Part shown: in pieces, positions 59,151 through 64,000 of the stretch | How the letters are laid out: each line of letters starts with the position of its first letter | Position numbering within the stretch: the first letter of the stretch is position 1 | Source of the DNA: Bacteroides sp. | GTDB taxonomy: Bacteria; Bacteroidota; Bacteroidia; Bacteroidales; Muribaculaceae | DNA length: 64,000 bases | Reading direction: 5' to 3' | Assembly (NCBI GenBank): GCA_014802435.1 | Contig: JAAVCG010000031.1 | Span: forward strand, 55,849-119,848 | Notes under the pieces: model-generated | What the model was told of the DNA's origin: nothing | Seen by the model: the letters and a program-made list of their open reading frames with translations, nothing else | Databases searched by the model: none | Made by a program: the position numbers and the translations under genes

Positions 59151-59345
59151 TTATTTCATGCGGGTAACGTATTGGATACCATCAGCGACACGTGTTGTGA
59201 ACCAGTACCCCTTTTTCTTTAACGCCCAGGTGGCTCGTTTAACCTGGTTAACGGTCATATTGTCCGGCGATACGCAAGTTTCGCCGACAGACATGCCGGT
59301 TAATGCCTCGTAAATAGAAATTGTTTTAAGTTTTCTTGTTTCCAT
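59151..59345 (-). CDS. 64-residue protein, possible DNA-binding
   Basis: METRKLKTISIYEALTGMSV... : a small basic protein with a predicted helix-strand pattern (VNQVKRATWALKKKGYWFTT) reminiscent of a winged-helix or excisionase-type fold. It lies between the palindromic promoter and the primase-helicase and is probably co-transcribed with it. Proteins of this shape in Bacteroidetes phages are uncharacterised; the role is unknown. Confidence 0.65.
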   Translation of the reverse strand: METRKLKTISIYEALTGMSVGETCVSPDNMTVNQVKRATWALKKKGYWFTTRVADGIQYVTRMK

Positions 59346-59346
59346 T

Positions 59347-59410
59347 TTTGCAATTCAAGTTTTTTTCGTAACTTTGCGCAAAGTTAAGACAATTAACGCA
59401 ATTATACAAC
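59347..59410. promoter_or_regulatory. overlapping divergent promoters, palindromic -7 region
   Basis: TAACTTTGCGCAAAGTTA (59369-59386) is an 18-bp perfect palindrome composed of two -7 boxes sharing the centre. Plus promoter: TTTG (59347-59350), 18-bp spacer, TAACTTTG (59369-59376), towards the repressor. Minus promoter: GTTG (59407-59410), 20-bp spacer, TAACTTTG (59379-59386), towards the 64-residue protein and primase-helicase. Polymerase can occupy only one at a time. Confidence 0.7.
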
Positions 59411-59449
59411 CCAATAGAGTAATGACTTAGGTAATTAACAAATATTAAC

Positions 59450-59860
59450 ATGGTAAATATGTCTGAAGAAACCATCATTGACCGACTGCAACTCATTGTT
59501 GACAAGAAATTTAAAGGTAATAAGTCGGCCTTCGCCAGAGCTGCTCAGTTAAGCACTAACAGCCTCAGTAATTATCTCGGAGCTCGTCAAAGCAAACCGG
59601 GGCTCTCAATGTTGGAGAAAATAATTTCTAACATTGATGTTGATGCCCGGTGGCTGATTACGGGACAGGAGACGCACGCTTCTAAAGAAGTAACCACGCG
59701 CGGAGACTATTCCCCGTCATCCATGAGCGGCGATATCTCGATGGTTGTCGGTGATGCCGTTCTGATAGAACGCGTTAAAGCCTTAGAAGCGATTATCGCG
59801 GAGAAGGATGAGAGAATTGCCGTGCTCAAAGAACTTATAACAGAACTTAGGGCACGATAA
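59450..59860 (+). CDS. CI-like HTH repressor
   Basis: 136 residues: an N-terminal helix-turn-helix (about 8-60; FKGNKSAFARAAQLSTNSLSNYLGARQSKPGLSMLEKII) of the phage CI/Xre type, DARWLITGQE as in many prophage repressors, and a C-terminal coiled coil (ERVKALEAIIAEKDERIAVLKELITELRA) for oligomerisation. No LexA-like peptidase domain is present. Divergent from the replication module, it is the likely regulator of the switch. An internal ATG at 59459 is also possible. Confidence 0.85.
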   Translation: MVNMSEETIIDRLQLIVDKKFKGNKSAFARAAQLSTNSLSNYLGARQSKPGLSMLEKIISNIDVDARWLITGQETHASKEVTTRGDYSPSSMSGDISMVVGDAVLIERVKALEAIIAEKDERIAVLKELITELRAR

Positions 59861-59874
59861 CATGGTAAATCTTG

Positions 59875-60168
59875 CTATGACCCCTCTTTCGAACAGGCTA
59901 TTTTAATACGTACGTTTGCTAAAAAGTTATTTGGTGCTCCTGTATACTTTGTTTGTATTGCCAAGTGAAAACGCTCTCTTTCTCCTTCACGTTTTGAGTG
60001 ATTTATTAAGTCAAGAATATAGGCAATCGTTGCGTCTGTGGTCACTTTGTCGGCTTTATGTCTGGTTATTTACTCAATAGAGTGATTTTCATATAACGAA
60101 CGTGCAGCTTCAATGAAAGATTGAAAATCCGAATTATATTGGCATCTATCTGTCCTTGTAATAGCCAT
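59875..60168 (-). pseudogene. 97-codon gene with in-frame stop, unknown
   Basis: From ATG at 60168 one frame runs MAITRTDRCQYNSDFQSF... for 32 codons to a TAA at 60070-60072, then continues in the same frame ITRHKADKVTTDATIAYI... RFHLAIQTKYTGAPNNFLA to a TAG at 59875. The two parts have consistent coding character and no other good frame exists here, so a nonsense mutation in a small gene is the simplest reading. Two separate small ORFs, or chance, cannot be excluded. Confidence 0.55.
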
Positions 60169-60271
60169 TATAACTGCAATGAATTATTGCAAATTAACAA
60201 AGAAAAGCCCATATAGCAATGAAATATCCTGATTAACATAGGATAAGGCCGGACATGGACTCCTTTTTTTA

Positions 60272-61156
60272 CTATATCTTATGTAGGCCTAATTTGAATG
60301 AGAAAATCATTGAAAGTAGGTCGGTCTTTTTATATTCATCTTCAAATGGGGGACCAACTTGCTTGTTGAGTCTTTGTTCAACTATTCCAAGCCAATAGAA
60401 CAGACGGCTAAGTACGCGGGTTTCATAGGCATCGTAATTGCCCGGAAAGTGAAAGGCTTTTTCATACAGATGCCAGTAGAAGTCTCCAAAATGCCATTCT
60501 GAACCATACTTATTGAGGAGCCAAACGCTATACGTCATCCCTAAGTTGCCGATGCGGTCTTCATCGTATCCGTCAAACGTATGCAGATTTGTTCCTGTAA
60601 GGGAGCAACGTAGAATCTCATTGGCCGCCATATCGATGTCTGACAGCGCCTTTTTACCCTTTGCCGTAAGGGAGAGCATCCCTTTTCGGGTCTTTATCCA
60701 TCTTAGAAGCTCAAGTATACTTCTTGCCATCCAAACTGAATGGATATCATATTCAAAGATACGTTTTGCGCCGTATTCCTCAACTATCCATTCTGGCTGT
60801 CCCAGGCGGTATGTTTCGGCAACAATCTTTGAGGGTAGCCATCCAAGCGAAGTGAGCTTAAGTTCTTTTTCGCTAAGTGTTTTAAGTAGAAAAAGAGTTT
60901 GTCTTACGAGGGGAATCCTCTCATATTGCTCCTTCTCCAATTGATTGAGTTCAACCAAGCATTGGCTGCTGAAAGGATGGTACATGATATTATACATTTC
61001 CTCGGGGCTCAATCCGTTGAATTCATCGCGAGGAGTGCTGTTATGCCGTTTTGCCAATTGCTGGATATACTGGTGCAGGCGGTTTTCATCAATGCTTCGC
61101 CCGGCTATGGTCTCAGCGTTAATCCATGTCTGAATTTCCTTTTGTATGTCGCTCAT
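60272..61156 (-). CDS. conserved hypothetical protein (accessory region)
   Basis: 294 residues, soluble, mostly helical: NGLSPEEMYNIMYHPFSS near residue 47, IPLVRQTLFLLKTLSEKELKLTSLGWLPSKIVAE, then LLRWIKTRKGMLSLTAKGKKAL, which looks like a winged-helix pair. Similar proteins occur scattered in Bacteroidetes genomes but I cannot assign a function. A/T-rich codon use and isolated position fit an acquired gene. Confidence 0.7.
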   Translation of the reverse strand: MSDIQKEIQTWINAETIAGRSIDENRLHQYIQQLAKRHNSTPRDEFNGLSPEEMYNIMYHPFSSQCLVELNQLEKEQYERIPLVRQTLFLLKTLSEKELKLTSLGWLPSKIVAETYRLGQPEWIVEEYGAKRIFEYDIHSVWMARSILELLRWIKTRKGMLSLTAKGKKALSDIDMAANEILRCSLTGTNLHTFDGYDEDRIGNLGMTYSVWLLNKYGSEWHFGDFYWHLYEKAFHFPGNYDAYETRVLSRLFYWLGIVEQRLNKQVGPPFEDEYKKTDLLSMIFSFKLGLHKI

Positions 61157-61224
61157 ACTAAATATGATAGGTTTACCGCAAGGAAGGATAACTATAATAT
61201 TTAAGACAATCTCAAGCAGTTTGA

Positions 61225-62163
61225 TTATCGGAGGAGGATAAGGGTTGATTTTGTGGCGGTGCGGCGGATTTGGAGGCCGCGGGTTGAGGGGGTGATTCGG
61301 CGGCCGAGAAGGTCGTAGGTGGCGGCGGTTGTTGCGTCGGCAGATTGCGGGGCAATTGCTGATGTCGGGGGCTCGGAAACGTAGGAAACCTTCATGTGGC
61401 GGATGGCCGGCGTGAAGTTTTCCGGGCCTGTGACGTAGACCATGTAGTCGCCGTCTGGCTTGCCCTTGAGAGTGATTCCTTCGTCCGGGACTGGCTCTAA
61501 TTTGTCATCAAGTTCCTCCGGGTCATCGATGATATTATCGGTATCGTCGCTGACAAAGTATCTGTAATTGACGTTGTTACTTTGCTTTTGAAAAGGAACG
61601 ATATCGTCAGCGTAAACCTTTACCGGCTCAGAGGGGACCAGGGGAGTCACATCAAGAACCATTTTCATCTCGGAAACGCCGACGTAAATGTTAGAGGTGA
61701 ATGTGACCTCTGACAATCGGACTCCGCTGCCGAAATCAAATCGGCATATCCCGGTCTTAGCATCCAGTTCAACGTTGTTATATTCTGTGAAATTGGAAGT
61801 TAAATTGCAATTTAAATCCTGAAGGCTTTCAATACCCTCACCTTTGGCCGAAACGATTGTGAGCGAAGCCTTTTCGGGTGAAAGATAAGACCATTCGTTT
61901 TCAACGATGACCGTCAACGCGCAAATATTCTTAAACTCATTCGCGCTAACCGTAATCTGCTGAGAAGGCTCCAGCCCGACGGCAGAATACTCCCAAGCGC
62001 CTGTAGTAGAATAACTAACGCCATCCGCCTCAGCCACTGCATTACCGACCAATCCGTCATCACCCGCCTCAAAAGCCGCCGTCAAAGAATTCACCGGCGT
62101 CTCAGCCAGGCAGCCCCCTGCGCCCAAAAGCAACGAAATCATCAGAAGTGTATCTTTCTTCAT
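61225..62163 (-). CDS. secreted protein with C-terminal sorting-like signal
   Basis: 312 residues with a signal peptide (lipobox-like GAGGC near 18), a beta-sandwich-like body (KASLTIVSAKGEGIESL, ICRFDFGSGVRLSEVTF), and a C terminus ATYDLLGRRITPSTRG that matches the DLQGRRV signal of the 20017 and 22264 proteins. Probably surface-exposed. Function unknown. Confidence 0.75.
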   Translation of the reverse strand: MKKDTLLMISLLLGAGGCLAETPVNSLTAAFEAGDDGLVGNAVAEADGVSYSTTGAWEYSAVGLEPSQQITVSANEFKNICALTVIVENEWSYLSPEKASLTIVSAKGEGIESLQDLNCNLTSNFTEYNNVELDAKTGICRFDFGSGVRLSEVTFTSNIYVGVSEMKMVLDVTPLVPSEPVKVYADDIVPFQKQSNNVNYRYFVSDDTDNIIDDPEELDDKLEPVPDEGITLKGKPDGDYMVYVTGPENFTPAIRHMKVSYVSEPPTSAIAPQSADATTAATYDLLGRRITPSTRGLQIRRTATKSTLILLR

Positions 62164-62213
62164 ATGAGTGTAATTTGGTTATGTTTATTTTATTTATTTT
62201 GTTTATTTACCCG

Positions 62214-62245
62214 CAAAGTTAACCAAACTCCCTGACATACACAAC
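62214..62245 (-). promoter_or_regulatory. promoter of the 62163 secreted-protein gene
   Basis: Minus-strand GTTG (62242-62245), 20-bp spacer, TAACTTTG (62214-62221); leader near 45 nt. Confidence 0.55.
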
Positions 62246-62597
62246 AATTCCCCTCAAAAATTTACAAAAAAATTTCTTACGACGCTCACTTCGTTCGCTA
62301 AACAGTTCCTATGTGCCGCTTCACTTGCCTATGCAGAAGCGGTTAATATCTTGACTTACAAAAGAATAGAAATTAAATCCGTACAAGCATCGTACATTTT
62401 CTATGTTTGTAAGTTGTTAACCCACTGCGATTTAATACATTACAAGTCGCATTTGCCAAACTGACAACAGAAACTCAATGCAAAGATAACGATAATCTCC
62501 CGATTATCAAAGCAATATCCAAATTTTAACATTCCCGTCTATACGCTGCGCCGTACAAAACCAACGAAAATTGAGAAAAAACGATTCTCTACAATAA
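62246..62597. other. 352-bp gap with repeats, no gene
   Basis: Holds copy 3 of the dispersed CGCTCACTKCGTTCGCT repeat (62283-62305), a hairpin CCGCTTC/GAAGCGG (62316-62322 / 62336-62342) and A/T-rich sequence. No ORF or tRNA was seen. Confidence 0.6.
62283..62305 (+). repeat. dispersed repeat CGCTCACTTCGTTCGCT, copy 3
   Basis: Matches copy 1 (32944-32966) over 23 nt with two differences, including the trailing AACAG. Here it is not part of a terminator. Confidence 0.65.
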
Positions 62598-63602
62598 TCA
62601 CTTCGATTCTCTGATAAATCGAGTTATTCGTTCGTTGACGATACGGGTATAGTTGCGTTTCGCTTTGTCGGGGAGGAAGCTTTTGGCAATGAGTTTTATT
62701 GCGCCATCGGGTAGGGAGGCGTACTTGTTGAGGATTTTATCCATACGTCTTTTTACCAAGCCGATTTTATGGCCGAATCTTTCAAAGTCAAGACGGCAGG
62801 GATGACCCGTTCGGTCAAAGACATCGCTTTTCCCAATATCGGGTGATAGTCCTCCGTCAAGTCCAAGATCATCTCCATTTACATGGAGGCTGGTATTCAG
62901 AAGATCGTATGCCGGAGCTAAGCGGTAATCTTGCCCGATAAGAATCAGAGAGAAATTTTTAAGGTGAGCATCGCCGTTTGCATAGATATAGTTGAATACG
63001 ACTAATTCAAAGAATCGTTCCATATCAACCATCCATGCGGCGACGTTTGCACGCATTGCCTTGGCAATATCCTCGTAGCTACCATTATATTTGAAATGAA
63101 GGCCGGCGGTCTGTTCATTTTTACCGACTAACGAAGCAAAATCTTCCATCGGCAGTTTTGAGCTGTCGGGCAGAATATCGAAACGGCGAGTGATATATAC
63201 TGGCTGTCCTTTGGATGTGAAACACAATCCATTAGCTGCTGTATGTATGCCATAGACTTGCGATGCTATCTGCATGGTCAGATGCTCATTGGCCGGAATC
63301 AGTTTACGATCACGAAGCGTTTTATCCCAAGGTGCAGGTTTCAGGATATGAGTAGAGCGTTCATCGTCCCCCGCAATTCTGATTTCGCCCGAATTAATTA
63401 TTGCAGGGAATTTTTCTTGCACACCGGAGACCGAAATACGGTGCATCGCATCGGCAATCTCACCGGCATTTCTAAATTCATCAATATCAAAATTGAGAAT
63501 AGGAGTTATCTTTACTCCGTTAAAGAGCATTTTTGTCGCTTTGGGGCTATATGTATTAAAGCCATCTAAAAGTAGTGATGGACAGTTTTTTATTTCAGTC
63601 AT
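62598..63602 (-). CDS. hipT: HipT-like (HipA C-terminal) Ser/Thr kinase toxin
   Basis: 334 residues comprising the HipA kinase domain only. ISVSGVQEKFPA is the Gly-rich loop (with Ser residues at the autophosphorylation site), HILKP holds the ATP Lys, YANGDAHLKNFSLI the catalytic loop and LAPAYDLLNT the Mg-binding Asp. The N-terminal HipA subdomain is encoded by the upstream gene, which it overlaps by 8 bp in another frame. HipA/HipT kinases phosphorylate tRNA synthetases and stop growth. Named by architecture. Confidence 0.88.
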   Translation of the reverse strand: MTEIKNCPSLLLDGFNTYSPKATKMLFNGVKITPILNFDIDEFRNAGEIADAMHRISVSGVQEKFPAIINSGEIRIAGDDERSTHILKPAPWDKTLRDRKLIPANEHLTMQIASQVYGIHTAANGLCFTSKGQPVYITRRFDILPDSSKLPMEDFASLVGKNEQTAGLHFKYNGSYEDIAKAMRANVAAWMVDMERFFELVVFNYIYANGDAHLKNFSLILIGQDYRLAPAYDLLNTSLHVNGDDLGLDGGLSPDIGKSDVFDRTGHPCRLDFERFGHKIGLVKRRMDKILNKYASLPDGAIKLIAKSFLPDKAKRNYTRIVNERITRFIRESK

Positions 63603-63924
63603 TGTTGATCCTCCTTACATTTACAGCTCCTATGAAGTCTTTGTCTGCCATTGCTTCAAGCAGTCCGAAAAAATCATTCTCATCAATTTTCAGCGAACGG
63701 CATATAACCCGTCGATTGGCTCCTTCAGGAACCATATTAGAAAAAAATGGGAAAAGATGCTCGGAATTGAATGCGGTGCTTTGCTTGGGTAAAGTCGCTG
63801 AAATCGGAGGGAATGCGGAATTTATATAGTCTTCTTTGTACTGGAACGTATAGTCTGCACCGGGATATTTCTCAGTAAGTATTCCGGCTTCTGTATCATT
63901 GTAATATACTGCTAATTCTCTCAT
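63595..63924 (-). CDS. hipS: HipS-like (HipA N-terminal domain) protein
   Basis: 109 residues matching the HipA N-terminal subdomain: LAVYYNDTEAGILTE, YTFQYKEDYI, PISATLPKQ, FPFFSNMVPEGANRR. In the tripartite HipBST system this separate protein is the antitoxin for the kinase. It ends 8 bp inside the kinase gene and begins 13 nt after the partial upstream gene. Confidence 0.88.
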   Translation of the reverse strand: MRELAVYYNDTEAGILTEKYPGADYTFQYKEDYINSAFPPISATLPKQSTAFNSEHLFPFFSNMVPEGANRRVICRSLKIDENDFFGLLEAMADKDFIGAVNVRRINND

Positions 63925-63937
63925 CTGTCAACGGTAA

Positions 63938-64000
63938 TTATATAGTCTGTCGTACCTTATAATCTATCTCAATACCAAGCACTTCAAGAATCTTCTTTAC
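63938..64000 (-). CDS. partial CDS, HipB-like C terminus
   Basis: The last 20 codons of a gene running in from the right edge: VKKILEVLGIEIDYKVRQTI, then TAA at 63938. Position directly before hipS and a helix-then-tail form fit a HipB DNA-binding protein, but the helix-turn-helix itself is outside the window. Confidence 0.6.
   Translation of the reverse strand, partial: VKKILEVLGIEIDYKVRQTI

Noticed and set aside
63595-63602. Frameshift splitting a single hipA gene
   Set aside because: The two reading frames overlap cleanly by 8 bp, both have good starts, and the split falls at the known HipS/HipT domain border.

Overview
The window looks like chromosome of a Bacteroidales bacterium, probably of the gut family Muribaculaceae or a close relative. 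Nearly every transcription unit starts at the Bacteroidetes-type promoter (TTTG near -33, TAnnTTTG near -7, 19-21 bp apart), Shine-Dalgarno sites are absent, and the gene families fit the group: a sodium-type membrane pyrophosphatase, an FprA flavoprotein, a NanT/NanL/AGE-type NanE sialic acid set, SPOR, LytTR and DUF3108 proteins, and secreted proteins ending in a DLQGRRV-type C-terminal signal. The family assignment is inference from sequence patterns only.

Region by region. 1-3.5 kb is the end of a prophage-like element: a partial leftward gene, a holin-like/lysozyme/spanin-like lysis cassette, a stand-alone protein resembling the C-terminal domain of RNA polymerase alpha, and a tyrosine integrase. 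3.5-24 kb is chromosomal: a 96-residue protein with CrcB; a Crp-like regulator, PurT and a His-rich secreted protein; a tightly overlapping tdk-DUF3108-C1 peptidase-SPOR-HExxH operon; two unknown secreted proteins; LytTR with a phosphodiester-glycosidase-like protein; DUF2752-DnaG-MATE; a second MATE pump; and two large secreted proteins. A repeat-rich 420-bp gap follows. 24.5-33 kb holds MscS, FprA, a PepSY membrane protein, HppA, a prolyl oligopeptidase and a lipoprotein.

33-53 kb contains an AlbA/Schlafen-type regulator with an internal 12-bp repeat, then a nine-gene leftward operon (ilvA-prmA-mazG-secreted protein-topB-48-residue Cys-rich membrane protein-nanT-nanL-nanE) whose genes overlap or are separated by 1-5 nt, so sialic acid catabolism appears appended to a housekeeping operon. 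It is followed by LptD, YaaA, a nitroreductase, a nuclease/phosphoesterase fusion and GadB. A 420-bp MITE-like element with interrupted 96-bp inverted arms lies between two convergent genes near 47.8 kb.

53-64 kb is accessory: a decayed VOC (glyoxalase-like) gene, flavodoxin, aldo/keto reductase and an AraC regulator, then a phage- or satellite-like replication module (a 969-residue primase-helicase and a small protein) facing a CI-like repressor across an 18-bp palindrome made of two overlapping -7 boxes. A stop-interrupted gene, an unknown protein, a secreted protein and a HipB/HipS/HipT-type toxin-antitoxin locus running off the right edge complete it. No rRNA, tRNA or CRISPR array was seen. 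The most notable points are the free-standing alpha-CTD-like protein, the palindromic divergent promoter, the set of apparently leaderless genes, and the two palindromic non-coding elements.
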